Part shown: piece by piece, positions 49,799 to 59,147 of the stretch
How positions within the stretch are numbered: position 1 is the first letter of the stretch
Layout: each line of letters begins with the position of its first letter
Origin: Paenibacillus sp. FSL R5-0912
GTDB taxonomy: Bacteria > Bacillota > Bacilli > Paenibacillales > Paenibacillaceae
Length of the DNA: 64,000 nt
Direction of reading: 5' to 3'
Assembly (NCBI RefSeq): GCF_000758605.1
Contig: NZ_CP009282.1
Span: 2,604,001 to 2,668,000 of the forward strand
Made by a program: the position numbers and the translations under genes
The notes under the pieces: generated by a model
The model's input: the letters and a program-made list of their open reading frames with translations, nothing else
What the model was told of the DNA's origin: nothing
Database searches by the model: none

Positions 49799-50956
49799 CT
49801 AGGCAGTGAAAATACCCGCCCCTCCCTGGCTCTTCCTTCTCTCGATCACCTCTTCGTAATCCTTGATCAATCCATCGAAAATATGCTCCCAGGAACGTCC
49901 GAGCGCGAGGCGCCGCCCTTCCCGGCCCATAGACGCACGCAAGGCATGCTGGGCGGCTAGGGTACTAATTCCGCGTGCTAGCGCTGCCGGATTACGGGGT
50001 TCGAACGAATTCCCGGTGACACCGGGAACAATCAGATCCTTGGTGCCGCCAGCATCTGCCGCGATGACCGGCAGCCCCGAAGCCATGGCTTCAAGCACTA
50101 CATTGCCGAAGGTTTCCGTGCAGGAAGGGAAGACAAACAGGTCGGCTGAAGCGTACAGCTCCGCCAGCTCTCCGCCATGCTTCGCACCGGTAAAGGTTAC
50201 GTTGTCCGGTGCCTGTGATTTTAGCTCAGAGAGGAGAGGCCCGTCTCCGACAATCAGCAGCTGCACACCGGAGCGTACGGATTCCGGCAGAAGCTGCATG
50301 GCGAGCAGCAGGGTGGTGATATCCTTTTCCGGGGCAATCCGTCCAACATAGAGCATAACCAGCGGCGCGCGCATACCATATCGCTCCCGCAACTCTTCAC
50401 TTCGTTTCTCAGGAGAATAGAGAGTGCAGTCGACGCCTCTGGACCACAGGCGCAGTCTCATGAAGCCCTCTGCGCGCAGCGAGGTTAATGTCTCCTGGGA
50501 AGGGGCCAGCACAGCATCGCAGGAACGGTGAAACCATTTCATATATTTCCAGTAGAGCGGGACAATTCTTCTCATTTTGTAATATTCCAGGTAACGGTCG
50601 AAGTGGGTATGGTAGGAGGCAACATGAGGGAGCTGCTGCTTGCGGGCATAGCGGAGGCCGGATAAGCCGATGTTGAACGGGGTGGCCAGATGGATCAGAT
50701 CAGGGGCGAAGGCCGATAGCTCACTTTGAATAGAGGACATGCCCGGCAAGGCCAGTCTGCACTCGGGATACAGAAAAAAAGGGATGCTGGCGATGGGGCG
50801 GACGGGATCGGGGTAGCTGCTCTCCGGTGCGGACTTAGGGGTAAACAACAGATGCTTAATTCCCCTGCGGTGCAAATGACCGGTTAACCGGCTAAGCGTG
50901 CGGGCAACACCATTGGTCTGCGGAAGAAACGTGTCCGTGAATAGAGCCAGACGCAT
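49799..50956 (-). CDS. GT4-family glycosyltransferase
   Basis: A 385-residue GT-B glycosyltransferase. The N-terminal half starts RLALFTDTFLPQTNGVARTL, with HLATPFNIG and SYHTHFDRYLEYY. The C-terminal donor-binding half has VLYVGRIAPEKD, LLIVGDGP and the EX7E motif in CTETFGNVVLEAMASG. Close patterns belong to alpha-mannosyl/glucosyl transferases that glycosylate diacylglycerol or phosphatidylinositol-like lipids (MgtA type). It should act at the inner face of the membrane. AGGGAGGGATT precedes the ATG. Confidence 0.9.
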   Translation of the reverse strand: MRLALFTDTFLPQTNGVARTLSRLTGHLHRRGIKHLLFTPKSAPESSYPDPVRPIASIPFFLYPECRLALPGMSSIQSELSAFAPDLIHLATPFNIGLSGLRYARKQQLPHVASYHTHFDRYLEYYKMRRIVPLYWKYMKWFHRSCDAVLAPSQETLTSLRAEGFMRLRLWSRGVDCTLYSPEKRSEELRERYGMRAPLVMLYVGRIAPEKDITTLLLAMQLLPESVRSGVQLLIVGDGPLLSELKSQAPDNVTFTGAKHGGELAELYASADLFVFPSCTETFGNVVLEAMASGLPVIAADAGGTKDLIVPGVTGNSFEPRNPAALARGISTLAAQHALRASMGREGRRLALGRSWEHIFDGLIKDYEEVIERRKSQGGAGIFTA

Positions 50957-51134
50957 CGGAATCCCTCCCTGTATTCTTGTTGCCTTGATCTTAGCAGGTG
51001 AATATTTCATGGAGATCAACCGCAGGTTAAACATCTGGTACAGAGGAAGATCAGGGAGTTTCGAATCCGCTTTTTTTTCAAGAAGGGGTGGAGCGGGTAT
51101 ACATAGGTATCAGGAATGAAGGAGGTAAGAGGAT

Positions 51135-51305
51135 ATGAATAAAGATCTGCCGCCAGAGGTTCCACCGGAAGTTGTACCTGAAGTGAAGCCGGACATGATC
51201 CCTGAACCGGGACCGGTTGTGATTCCCCCGGAGGTTCCTCCGCAGGAGCAGCCGGAAATCATTCCCCAGACCCCGCCGGAGATTATTCCGAGGGAGCCTT
51301 TGTAA
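51135..51305 (+). CDS. 56-residue proline/glutamate-rich mini-protein
   Basis: A small gene with a strong GAAGGAGGTAAGAGG site. The product is nearly all Pro, Glu, Val and Ile with irregular PPEV/PEII-type repeats (PPEVPPEVVPEV, PPEIIPREPL), no cysteine, no signal peptide and a net negative charge. Such extended proline-rich chains act as spacers or surface/cortex components; the function here is unknown. It is divergent from the glycosyltransferase. Confidence 0.65.
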   Translation: MNKDLPPEVPPEVVPEVKPDMIPEPGPVVIPPEVPPQEQPEIIPQTPPEIIPREPL

Positions 51306-51338
51306 TGGTTGATATAAGCCGGGTAAATGGAACGGCAT

Positions 51339-51459
51339 GGAGATAATAGGAAAGACAATGGGATAATAGGAACGACATCTGGATGATAGGAACAATATTG
51401 GGATGATAAGAACATTACCAGTGATTATAGGCACAGTAAGTGACGATAGGAATACTATA
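51339..51459 (+). repeat. ~20-bp degenerate tandem repeat, six units
   Basis: Units with the core GGATGATAGGAACA start at 51339, 51360, 51381, 51401, 51421 and 51440 (spacing 19-21 bp) just after the Pro-rich gene. They have drifted (AATAGG, GATAAG, TATAGG variants). No gene covers them. Confidence 0.65.
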
Positions 51460-51649
51460 GGATGGATTTCGAGGAGCGTCCGGGAAACCGGGCGCTTTTT
51501 GGCTGCTTGGGAGATATACAGGTGGAATATTGTGAGAACTCGGTTTGGCTGCGCGGGAAGCGGGCGGGATGATGTTGTTCCAAAATAAACATTGTAAACA
51601 TTCTATATATTTGCTTCGCGCCAATAATATGAGTTCCCCTTTCGCTGAA

Positions 51650-51828
51650 GTGGACTGAGATTCCGCTATTTCAGCTAAAACCCTCCATATGAAGAGTATG
51701 CGGACTGAGAATCCGCTATCTTGTTCAAATGGGGATGAAATGAGGAGTAGTCGGACAAATAAGCGATTCTGAGTCCGGTTGGGCGGGAAATCGGCTTGTT
51801 TTGTTTAAATAGCGGATTTTCAGTCCGC
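51650..51828. repeat. 180-bp four-box palindromic element, copy 2
   Basis: Boxes start at 51650 and 51700 on plus and at 51757 and 51807 on minus, the same layout as the element at 20621-20800, while the sequence between boxes is largely different. The boxes carry the core GCGGACTGAGATTCCG or its complement with scattered changes. Confidence 0.8.
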
Positions 51829-51856
51829 TTCATCAGCTGGCGGGCATGAAGTGACT

Positions 51857-51985
51857 GCGAAGCGCCGCCGGAGCGGCGAAGTTACGCGAAGCGCCGCCGG
51901 GAAGCGGCCAAGTTACTGCAAGGTGCGGCCAGAAGCGCCCAAGCTTTGGCCAAGCGCCCACCCGTTCCCACCGCCTCCCCCCCCC
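51857..51985. repeat. GC-rich degenerate ~30-bp repeat and C9 tract
   Basis: GCGAAGCGCCGCCGG recurs at 51857 and 51886 with a more diverged third unit, followed by a run of nine C residues at 51977-51985. The block lies just past the 3' end of the phospholipase-C-like gene. I see no gene between 51460 and 52043. Confidence 0.5.
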
Positions 51986-52043
51986 GGCAGCTCCATTGCC
52001 CCGGTTGAAGCGGCGGCAGAGCCGGGTGAGACGCTGACTGCGA

Positions 52044-53027
52044 TCAGCTGCCAGGCAGGCTGGACCAGATGGGCTCTGCATATTGGTTCTGCAGGTTCAT
52101 GCTGCATTCCTTGCCCGTATCGTACGAACGGTCGCCCAGCACGGATCTGAAAAGCCCGAACTTATGCTCTGCAGCCGCAGCGTCCGTACATTCCAGCCAA
52201 TCAGCGAGCGCGGTGAGCACAGTCCGGCCTTCCTCCAGCGCCTGCTCCCACAGCTCCCAGACGGATTCCGTCCGGACCTCGGAATACAGTGCGGAATGCC
52301 GCCACTCGGCGTGTTGGTCATTCAGATAATCCAGCTCCTCTTCGTGGGCAGTCAGCTTCCGGGAGAACAGACGCCGGGTGCGGCCCCAGGCGAGGGCCTT
52401 CTTCCAGCCCTTCGGGTCATAAAGACATCTGTGAGCCAGCACCATATCCCGGTAGGAGCTCTGCCAGATGTCGGAGGGCAGCTTGCCCATGGCTTCCGGA
52501 TAGTGCCGGAGTGCAGTGGTGTGAAGAATATGATGAACCGGCTCAGGTAGCCGGGGACCTGCGTCAATTCTTGTCCAGGCAGCATTCTGCCAGGTATTGA
52601 TGCCCCGCAGCCGCTTCATGAACAAGGTATCCAAATCGATCTCGAACCGCTGGTGATCGCGGAATTTGTAGCCTGCCTTCCAATTAATGAATGGGTGCAG
52701 GTTCCGGTCCAGCAGATGATGAGTCAGGAAGCCAAGGAAATAGAGCCGGGCCTGGTCCGCCTCCGGCCCTTCGAGAGTCCGCGCAGCTTCCCAGCAATCA
52801 ATAAGCACAGGCCCGCAGTGCTGCGTATGCATCAGATCCCCGAGATGAAGGGCCCCCGCATCCTTGCTCCAGGGCAGAAAACTATGATACAGCAGGAAAT
52901 CAGGGCCCTGACATCCGAGATTATACAACTGTTCCTGCTGCTGCAGATGATGTAAGAACGGGAACCGGCTGCGGAATTCCCCGGCCAGCTGTTGCCCGTA
53001 TTCGAGATGCATCCAGATATTAGGCAT
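52044..53027 (-). CDS. Zinc-dependent phospholipase-C-family protein
   Basis: A 327-residue protein with the pattern of the bacterial zinc-dependent phospholipase C-like family: MPNIWMHLEYGQ, LGCQGPDFLLYHSFLPW, HLGDLMHTQH and the YFLGFLTHHLLDRNLHPF helix with its metal-binding histidines and aspartate. It has no signal peptide, unlike secreted alpha-toxin relatives, so a role in intracellular lipid or phosphoester metabolism is more likely. The ATG at 53027 follows GTAGGAGG. It is preceded by the short version of the dispersed leader. Confidence 0.85.
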   Translation of the reverse strand: MPNIWMHLEYGQQLAGEFRSRFPFLHHLQQQEQLYNLGCQGPDFLLYHSFLPWSKDAGALHLGDLMHTQHCGPVLIDCWEAARTLEGPEADQARLYFLGFLTHHLLDRNLHPFINWKAGYKFRDHQRFEIDLDTLFMKRLRGINTWQNAAWTRIDAGPRLPEPVHHILHTTALRHYPEAMGKLPSDIWQSSYRDMVLAHRCLYDPKGWKKALAWGRTRRLFSRKLTAHEEELDYLNDQHAEWRHSALYSEVRTESVWELWEQALEEGRTVLTALADWLECTDAAAAEHKFGLFRSVLGDRSYDTGKECSMNLQNQYAEPIWSSLPGS

Positions 53028-53062
53028 GATTAATCCTCCTACAGGTTTTGTGAGCACAGCTT
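53028..53062 (-). repeat. Dispersed 5'-leader element, copy 3 (short)
   Basis: On minus, AAGCTGTGCTCACAAAACC-TGTAGGAGG immediately precedes the phospholipase-like start and matches the last ~28 bases of the SIS-gene leader (AAGCTTATGCTTACAAAAC-TTTTAGGAGG). Confidence 0.55.
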
Positions 53063-53247
53063 AATACAGATCTGTACCTATTGTAACGCCTGCATGTTAA
53101 AACAAAATGAGAAATGTGTTAACCGTCTTGAAGTATGGCATTTTTGTACGTTAAGGTAGACATTATTACAGGCATAAGAGTATTCTTATATGGCTTTAAT
53201 ACAACCACAGCTATGAATTTACAACTGGCAAAAGGAGATCTGTGCGT

Positions 53248-54267
53248 ATGAAGTCTCGTCCCTCTGACCGAATTAAAATGCCTCCGGGATTCTGGGCAGG
53301 CATAAATCACATAGGAATTGCCTCCCGCGACGTGGCCCGCCATGCACAGCTGCCTGTATCGATAATAACGGAATCCTCAGTCACCACTGCCCAATATTTC
53401 GCAATCTGGCAGGCGTATTCCGAGCTCACCGGGGACACTGCAGAGGGGATCATCAAGCTTGCAGCCGCCTTTGAAACCACACAGTATCCCCCAGCCGTCT
53501 TAGCGTTGTATCACGCCCGCGACTACCGCGATGCTCTGAAACGTATGGCCAGATACAAACAGCTGTGTCCTCCCGAAAGTCTGCGGATCAAGGAGGAGAA
53601 CGGGCATTGTACAGTTGAACTGGAGTGGCTGAATACCGAAGCATCCGGTCCGCCGGTGCTGGCAGGGATCACTTTGGCCTTTCTTTTGGAGCTTGGGAGG
53701 AAGGGGACAGGCCGTCACTTGAAGGCACAGTCCGTCGAATTTACGCAGTCCATGGGCGATGCACGGGTCCTCGAAGCCTACTTCGGCTGTGCAATCCAGG
53801 CAGGCGGGCAATGTAACCGGCTGACGCTGCATCGAAGTGATCTAGATCTTCCCTTTGTATCGTATAACGAAGAGCTGCTGGAGATCCTGACGCCCGCTCT
53901 GGACCGGTCACTCGATGAACTGCATGACAACCGCTCTATTACCGGAAGGGTCAAAATGGTCATTAAACATAGCCTTGCAGGAGGATGCCCCGGCATTCAG
54001 GCCGCTGCGAAGGAGCTTAAGATGAGCGGCCGGACCCTGCAACGCCGGCTGACTGACGACAATACGACCTTCAAGCAGCTGTTGACAGAAGTCCGGCATG
54101 AGCAGGCCCTGGAGTACCTGGCAGACCCTTCGCTTGATATTAAAGAAGTGGCTTACCTGCTTGGCTACGAGGACCAGAACTCATTCTACCGTGCTTTCCG
54201 TCTGTGGGAGGGGGACACCCCTTCGAAGTGGCGTGCTGAGCATCTTCCGGATGCCGGCATATCGTGA
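53248..54267 (+). CDS. AraC-family regulator with arabinose-binding-type N-terminal domain
   Basis: A 339-residue regulator of the OruR/ArgR-like branch: an alpha/beta ligand-sensing N-terminal domain (IITESSVTTAQYFAIWQAYSELTG type) and a C-terminal AraC double helix-turn-helix (AAAKELKMSGRTLQRRL, IKEVAYLLGYEDQNSFYRAF, WEGDTPSKWR). An AAAGGAG site precedes the ATG at 53248. The SDR and methyltransferase genes immediately downstream on the same strand are the best candidate targets. Confidence 0.9.
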   Translation: MKSRPSDRIKMPPGFWAGINHIGIASRDVARHAQLPVSIITESSVTTAQYFAIWQAYSELTGDTAEGIIKLAAAFETTQYPPAVLALYHARDYRDALKRMARYKQLCPPESLRIKEENGHCTVELEWLNTEASGPPVLAGITLAFLLELGRKGTGRHLKAQSVEFTQSMGDARVLEAYFGCAIQAGGQCNRLTLHRSDLDLPFVSYNEELLEILTPALDRSLDELHDNRSITGRVKMVIKHSLAGGCPGIQAAAKELKMSGRTLQRRLTDDNTTFKQLLTEVRHEQALEYLADPSLDIKEVAYLLGYEDQNSFYRAFRLWEGDTPSKWRAEHLPDAGIS

Positions 54268-54390
54268 GCAGTATGTTTTGGCGTGTTAAACAAGAAGTTT
54301 GGCACATGGGGCTAGTTACTGAATAATCCCGGCGGGGTACAATATTCACTATCCGGAACACAGGAATGTTCGAATAAGGAGAAGTGGATT

Positions 54391-55185
54391 ATGGATATGG
54401 GATTAAACAACACAACAGCATTCGTTACAGGATCTACGAAAGGCATAGGGAAAGCTATTGCTATAGAGCTTGCCAAGGAAGGCGTTAACGTACTGGTCAA
54501 TGGAAGGAATTACGAAGAGGCAGAGCGGACCGTCAGTGAATTGAAGATGAATTTCCCGGCCACCTCTCCTCAGAATGCCGCTGCGGATATAGTGGACGCT
54601 TCACAAAGGCAAGCTTTATTCGCAAAATTCCCCAGCGTTGATATTCTGATCAACAATATGGGCATTTATGAATTGATGCAGTATGAGGATGTTGACGATG
54701 ACATATGGGAGAAGTATTTCCGTACGAATGTGCTTGCTGCAAACGGATTAACGAAATTATATATACCTGGAATGTTGAAAAAAGACTTCGGCCGTATCCT
54801 TTTCATCGCCAGTGAAGAAGCCGTCATGCCTTCAGGACAAATGCCTCAATATGCAATGACCAAATCTATGCTGCTGTCCTTGTCCAAGAGTCTGTCCAAA
54901 CTTACAGCAGGAACTGAGGTTACGGTTAATACAATCATGCCTGGACCTACATTGTCTGAAAATGTGCAGCAAATCATTGACGGGATGTATCCTGAGGAGA
55001 AGCTAACGTTTGCAGAAAAAGAGAAGAAATTCATGGCTGCAAGTCTGCCGCAATCTGAATTACAGCGTTTCATCAAGCCTATGGAGATCGGCAGACTGGC
55101 TGCTTTTGTATGCAGTCCCCATGCGGCAGCATTTAAAGGCTCTCCAATCCGTATGGATGGTGGAATGGTGCCGGTTATTTACTGA
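54391..55185 (+). CDS. SDR-family oxidoreductase
   Basis: A 264-residue classical SDR with TGSTKGIG at the nucleotide loop, NNMG (instead of NNAG), a serine in FIASEEAVM and the pair Y-x-x-x-K in YAMTKS. The C terminus retains the MDGG motif. It lies 123 bp after an AraC-type regulator and 13 bp before a methyltransferase gene. The substrate is unknown, but the pair suggests an inducible modification or detoxification reaction. Confidence 0.9.
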   Translation: MDMGLNNTTAFVTGSTKGIGKAIAIELAKEGVNVLVNGRNYEEAERTVSELKMNFPATSPQNAAADIVDASQRQALFAKFPSVDILINNMGIYELMQYEDVDDDIWEKYFRTNVLAANGLTKLYIPGMLKKDFGRILFIASEEAVMPSGQMPQYAMTKSMLLSLSKSLSKLTAGTEVTVNTIMPGPTLSENVQQIIDGMYPEEKLTFAEKEKKFMAASLPQSELQRFIKPMEIGRLAAFVCSPHAAAFKGSPIRMDGGMVPVIY

Positions 55186-55198
55186 TGGAGGAGGATGT

Positions 55199-55966
55199 AT
55201 GGATACACGGTTAATATTCAATGAGGATGCGGCGAATTATGATAAATGGAGGCCGTCCTATTGTGAGGAATTGTTCCAGGACATTATAGCGTATTCCCGG
55301 ACCGGACAGGGCGGCAAGGCTATTGAAATCGGGATCGGAACGGGCCAGGCCACCCGGCCTTTTCTGGAAACGGGCTGCGAATTAGCGGCCATTGAACTTG
55401 GGGCAGACCTTGCGGAATACTCACAACTAAAGTTCCGGGAACACAAGAATTTCAGAGTGCACAATACGACTTTTGAAGAATTCACAGGTCCGGACGAGAG
55501 TGTAGACCTCATTTACTCCGCTACTGCATTTCATTGGATTCCAGAGCACATAGGTTATCCGAAGGCATTCAAATTGTTAAAAGCCGGCGGCACACTGGCC
55601 ATATTCTGGAACCGGCCTTTTGCAGCACGGGAGGATGACGAATTACATCAGCATATTCAGCGTATTTACCAGCAGTACAGGCCCTCAAATACCAAATTAA
55701 TCGAACATGATACGGAAAGATATAATGCCATCTCACAGAATCTGCATACCTACGGGTTCAGGGATATCCAGCTTAAGCTGTATCACCTAACCAGAAGCTT
55801 CTCCTCAGCGGATTACATTGCCTTACTCAATACATATTCAGACCATAGAAGTATGCCTTCTGCCATTAAAGCGCCGTTTGAGGAAGAGATCAGAGCGGCC
55901 ATCAATAAGTTCGGCGATGTGATGACTATATATGATACGATCGACCTGCATTTGGGCAGAAAATGA
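55199..55966 (+). CDS. Class I SAM-dependent methyltransferase
   Basis: A 255-residue methyltransferase. Motif I is AIEIGIGTGQATRPFLETG, an acidic residue follows in AIELGADL, motif IV is DLIYSATAFHWIPE and motif VI lies at FKLLKAGGTLAIFWNRP. This resembles the family with trans-aconitate and small-molecule methyltransferases. GGAGGAGG precedes the ATG. It is co-transcribed with the SDR gene and ends in a very strong shared terminator. Confidence 0.9.
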   Translation: MDTRLIFNEDAANYDKWRPSYCEELFQDIIAYSRTGQGGKAIEIGIGTGQATRPFLETGCELAAIELGADLAEYSQLKFREHKNFRVHNTTFEEFTGPDESVDLIYSATAFHWIPEHIGYPKAFKLLKAGGTLAIFWNRPFAAREDDELHQHIQRIYQQYRPSNTKLIEHDTERYNAISQNLHTYGFRDIQLKLYHLTRSFSSADYIALLNTYSDHRSMPSAIKAPFEEEIRAAINKFGDVMTIYDTIDLHLGRK

Positions 55967-56020
55967 AGGATTGCCGACTTCCGATTTCTGCTAGCTCGGC
56001 GGAATAGGTCATCTGTAATG

Positions 56021-56079
56021 ACAAACAAACAGCGGCAGCTCAGGGACATTTAGGTCCTTGGCTGCCGCTGTTTGTTTGT
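56021..56079. terminator. Bidirectional 19-bp-stem terminator
   Basis: ACAAACAAACAGCGGCAGC pairs perfectly with the complementary arm at 56061-56079, with an inner GGAC/GTCC. It lies between the methyltransferase and the convergent acetyltransferase gene. Confidence 0.85.
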
Positions 56080-56092
56080 ATCAGAGGGGAGT

Positions 56093-56572
56093 TCAGTCCA
56101 TACTGATCAAGTCGCGGAATACACCGGGAAAAGAATCAGGGACCGCAATCGCGCCGACACTCTTCTCATAGAAAGGCACTGCGTCCACGACCCAGCCGAT
56201 AATGGCGTAGCCGTAGCCGTTCCGGTGCATCGCGGACAGGCATTCCAGCAGCAGTGCCTTCCCGATGCCGAGGCCCCGGTAATCCTCCAGTACGCCGGTC
56301 GGGCCGAAGAAGTTCTTCACAACAACATCGTGACAGGCAAAGCCGATTACTTCGCCCTGCTTCACAGCAATATAGCAATGGACGGGCAGATGCGCGAAGG
56401 CCGTCTCGCATTCATTCCGCCAGCTATTCGTGAAATGGCGGCCGACGAAATCCACGATGGCCTGCTTATCCCCGGTCATCGCCCGTTTAATGGCAATTCC
56501 TTCTCCCCGCAGACGTTCCAGTAGTGCCTCATTGTCCGGCAGATCATATAGCTTAACAAGCATATCAGGCAT
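56093..56572 (-). CDS. GNAT-family N-acetyltransferase (amino-sugar locus)
   Basis: A 159-residue GNAT protein with the CoA loop RGLGIGKALL after VLEDY and the late strand VPFYEKSVGAIAV. Its ATG shares one base with the stop of the GH20 gene (TGATG), so translation is coupled and the protein should work with the hexosaminidase. It could acetylate glucosamine-type sugars released in the same pathway; this is inference from context. Confidence 0.88.
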   Translation of the reverse strand: MPDMLVKLYDLPDNEALLERLRGEGIAIKRAMTGDKQAIVDFVGRHFTNSWRNECETAFAHLPVHCYIAVKQGEVIGFACHDVVVKNFFGPTGVLEDYRGLGIGKALLLECLSAMHRNGYGYAIIGWVVDAVPFYEKSVGAIAVPDSFPGVFRDLISMD

Positions 56573-58386
56573 CAGCTATCCCCCGCTTTCTGTTCAATCA
56601 TCTCAAGATCTGTAATCATCCCGTGCAGGTCCGCTTCGAATAATTCCAGCCGGTAGAACCGGGAGCGGATGAACAGCTCCGCCATCTGCGGCGGAAGCAG
56701 CTCTGCAAGCACGCTCTGCATCCGCTGCCTGGCTCTGAGTAAATCACCATATCCGCTCCTGTATTTATCCCGGAGGAAGGTGATCACTTCCTCGCTGCCC
56801 GGCGACATCGCTCCCCGGAAAAGGAACGTATGCAGCGGGGAGCGGCGCTGCGCCGGGATCTCATACTGGATCATGGCGTCGATCAGTTCGGCAGTGAGGC
56901 GGTTCTTCTTCACAGCCGGAAGCAGCTGCGGAATCAGGGAATAATAGTCGGGTACTGCGTAATCCGCCCATTCCTCGCCCATAAGCTGAGCCGTATCCAT
57001 ACCGTGGAACTGGTACAGGAAACGGGTCAGGAAGGAGGGGACATCCGCCTTGGCATTCCAGCTCTGCTCTGCGGCAAAAAACGCCGGATAACGCGAGGTC
57101 TCGAACAGGCCGTAAGGACTGCCCAGCGAGAACGGGCATCCCCAGTTCGTATGAATGATTCCGTCCAGCTGCTCCGATTGCGCCAGCTGAATCCAGTCTA
57201 GCACATTCTTGATCCGGTTATGAATCACCGGATAATTCTGGTCGCCGTTATCATCCCAGCAGCGTACAGAGGAGGCGCCGATGGTCTCAATGCCGGCGTC
57301 GCGCAGCTTGTGGAGAATGAGCCGGGCATCCGCCTTCATCCGGTGCCCGCCGTAGATCCAGACCACCACTACGACACGCTTGTCGAGTGCGGCGATCTCG
57401 TCCAGGGTGGCGTGCATGATCATATCATGCCAGATCATCGGTGTTTTGCCGAGGCTGAGCGTCTTCTCAGCCAGCTGATTGACAAAGCGGATGAAGGAGG
57501 CTTCCGGAGTAAGCCCGGAATTCCGGCAGTCTTCACAGGTGCCGAGTGTCCAGACCTCATCACAGCCCAGATGAAGATAATCGCTGTGCGGATGAAGCGC
57601 AGCCACTTCCTCCAGAATGCCGGCCATCATCTCGAAGGAGCCTGCCCGGTGAGGGCATAATTCCGAGACAGTCTCCGGGACTTCACGCAGACCGATGTAG
57701 ACCGGATGCTTCAGAATATATTCCAGATGCCCGAAGGACTGCTGCTTCGGAATCACTGTGACGAAATGGTCATGTGCAGTCTGCAGTAACAGCCGGTGCT
57801 CTTCCTCCGTGAAGGCCAGCCCGGGATGGCGCAGGAAGCTCAGCTTCCGGAACGGCAGCTTGTCCTCATATTCGATGATCAGCGTATTGATCTTGTAGCT
57901 GGCCAGCTCTGCGATATACTCCAGCATATGCTCATAGGTCGGATAGACGGTGCGCAGATCCAGATAATCACTGCGCAGCCGCAGATCCGCCCAGTCGGCA
58001 ACCGTCAGCGCAGGCACGGTACTGCCGCCGCTGCTATGGAGCATCTGTTCCAGTGTCTTAATCCCGTAGAAAAGTCCGGAAGCGCTAAGTGCGTATAGTT
58101 CAACCCGGCCTGTATCTGTAATCAATACGTAACCGTCATGCTTGCCCTCTACCCGCCGGGCCATGCGGGGATTGAAGGGGGTTCCTTCAGAGACTAGGGC
58201 GTATACACTGCTGCCGCCAGACTCCAGGTTCACCGTAACCCCTGCAAATATCCCTTGCGCTGCCGCCAATAACCGGACATCATTCCCGGGACTCCATAGC
58301 TGCACCGTCCAGCCGCGGATGCCGCTGACCGGTTCCGGTCCCCGGCTCTGCACCACCTGAGGCTGCGGAATCAGTGGAATGTTCAT
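56572..58386 (-). CDS. GH20 beta-N-acetylhexosaminidase (intracellular, hexosaminidase-D-like)
   Basis: A 604-residue GH20 enzyme without a signal peptide. A short N-terminal alpha/beta domain precedes the TIM barrel (SDYLDLRTVYPTYEHMLEYI, FGHLEYILKHP). The catalytic pair D276-E277 is in LGCDEVWTLG. It should remove GlcNAc or GalNAc from imported oligosaccharides. It overlaps the SIS gene by four bases upstream and the GNAT gene by one base downstream, forming a three-gene operon divergent from a sugar ABC importer. Confidence 0.92.
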   Translation of the reverse strand: MNIPLIPQPQVVQSRGPEPVSGIRGWTVQLWSPGNDVRLLAAAQGIFAGVTVNLESGGSSVYALVSEGTPFNPRMARRVEGKHDGYVLITDTGRVELYALSASGLFYGIKTLEQMLHSSGGSTVPALTVADWADLRLRSDYLDLRTVYPTYEHMLEYIAELASYKINTLIIEYEDKLPFRKLSFLRHPGLAFTEEEHRLLLQTAHDHFVTVIPKQQSFGHLEYILKHPVYIGLREVPETVSELCPHRAGSFEMMAGILEEVAALHPHSDYLHLGCDEVWTLGTCEDCRNSGLTPEASFIRFVNQLAEKTLSLGKTPMIWHDMIMHATLDEIAALDKRVVVVVWIYGGHRMKADARLILHKLRDAGIETIGASSVRCWDDNGDQNYPVIHNRIKNVLDWIQLAQSEQLDGIIHTNWGCPFSLGSPYGLFETSRYPAFFAAEQSWNAKADVPSFLTRFLYQFHGMDTAQLMGEEWADYAVPDYYSLIPQLLPAVKKNRLTAELIDAMIQYEIPAQRRSPLHTFLFRGAMSPGSEEVITFLRDKYRSGYGDLLRARQRMQSVLAELLPPQMAELFIRSRFYRLELFEADLHGMITDLEMIEQKAGDS

Positions 58387-59147
58387 AGCCAGCGGACCCG
58401 GCCCTTGAAGCGCTCAATGAAGCGGTTATTCCATTCATCCCCGCCGGGAGCGTTGCCGCTGCGCCAGACCGGCACCTCAATCCCTTTTTCCCCGAGACAG
58501 GCCGCCGTGGTCATCATCAGTGAATTCAGCAGGAAAGCGTTGGCGAACGTTGAGGTCGAGCCCATCTTCGGTTCAATGCCGTCAATATGCAGGGCAGCAT
58601 CCCCCGGCTTGACCTTGCTGTCCAGCACATAGTCGCACAGCTCATACAGGTTCTGCCCCGAAGGATGGCGGGCAATATGATTCTTGGGGGTAGCTTCGGC
58701 ATGGCCGACAGAGGTGACAGCAATCGTTGTAACCCCCCGGCGCCGCGCCTCCAGGGCAGCATCGATACAAGCGGTGTTAATGCCGTAGGCATTGGCAAGG
58801 ATCAGGATGTCACCTTCGCCCAGCCGGTTATCTTCTATAACAAGTGTTCCGTAGCCGGGAGTACGTTCAACGGCCATCGAGCGCAGAGCGCCGTTCGAGA
58901 TCATCGTGCCTTCATCTAATATAGCGCTGATATGCATCAGGCCGCCTGCGCGGAAGAATACCTCGGTCGCATTCATGTTGGAATGTCCGCCCGGACCGTA
59001 CAGATAGACCAGCTTATCCTCTGCAATATGATCCGCAAGCAGCTCCGCCACCTGCACCAGCTTGTCCCTTGGCTCACTCCGTATCTCATTCAGCAGCTCC
59101 ACAATGCTTTCCATATAAGCGGACATAATATCTGACTTTGCGTTCAC
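58383..59147 (-). CDS. SIS-domain phosphosugar-binding protein (COG4821-like)
   Basis: A 254-residue single SIS domain: YGPGGHSNMNATEVFFRAGG at the phosphosugar loop, ILANAYGINTACIDAA, TTIAVTSVGHA. Members bind or isomerise phosphorylated sugars such as amino-sugar phosphates; this family has no settled function. The GTG at 59147 sits seven bases after AGGAGG, better than the ATG at 59153, which is only one base away. It is the first gene of the SIS-GH20-GNAT operon and follows the dispersed leader. Confidence 0.85.
   Translation of the reverse strand: MNAKSDIMSAYMESIVELLNEIRSEPRDKLVQVAELLADHIAEDKLVYLYGPGGHSNMNATEVFFRAGGLMHISAILDEGTMISNGALRSMAVERTPGYGTLVIEDNRLGEGDILILANAYGINTACIDAALEARRRGVTTIAVTSVGHAEATPKNHIARHPSGQNLYELCDYVLDSKVKPGDAALHIDGIEPKMGSTSTFANAFLLNSLMMTTAACLGEKGIEVPVWRSGNAPGGDEWNNRFIERFKGRVRWL

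Noticed and set aside
49799..50956. Glycosyltransferase as part of the quorum-sensing operon
   Set aside because: It lies upstream on the same strand, but a separate promoter starts the regulator and nearly 200 bp of non-coding DNA intervenes.
51851..52150. 99-codon frame over the GC-rich 30-bp repeat
   Set aside because: Low-complexity, driven by repeats and the C9 run, and antisense to the end of the phospholipase-like gene.
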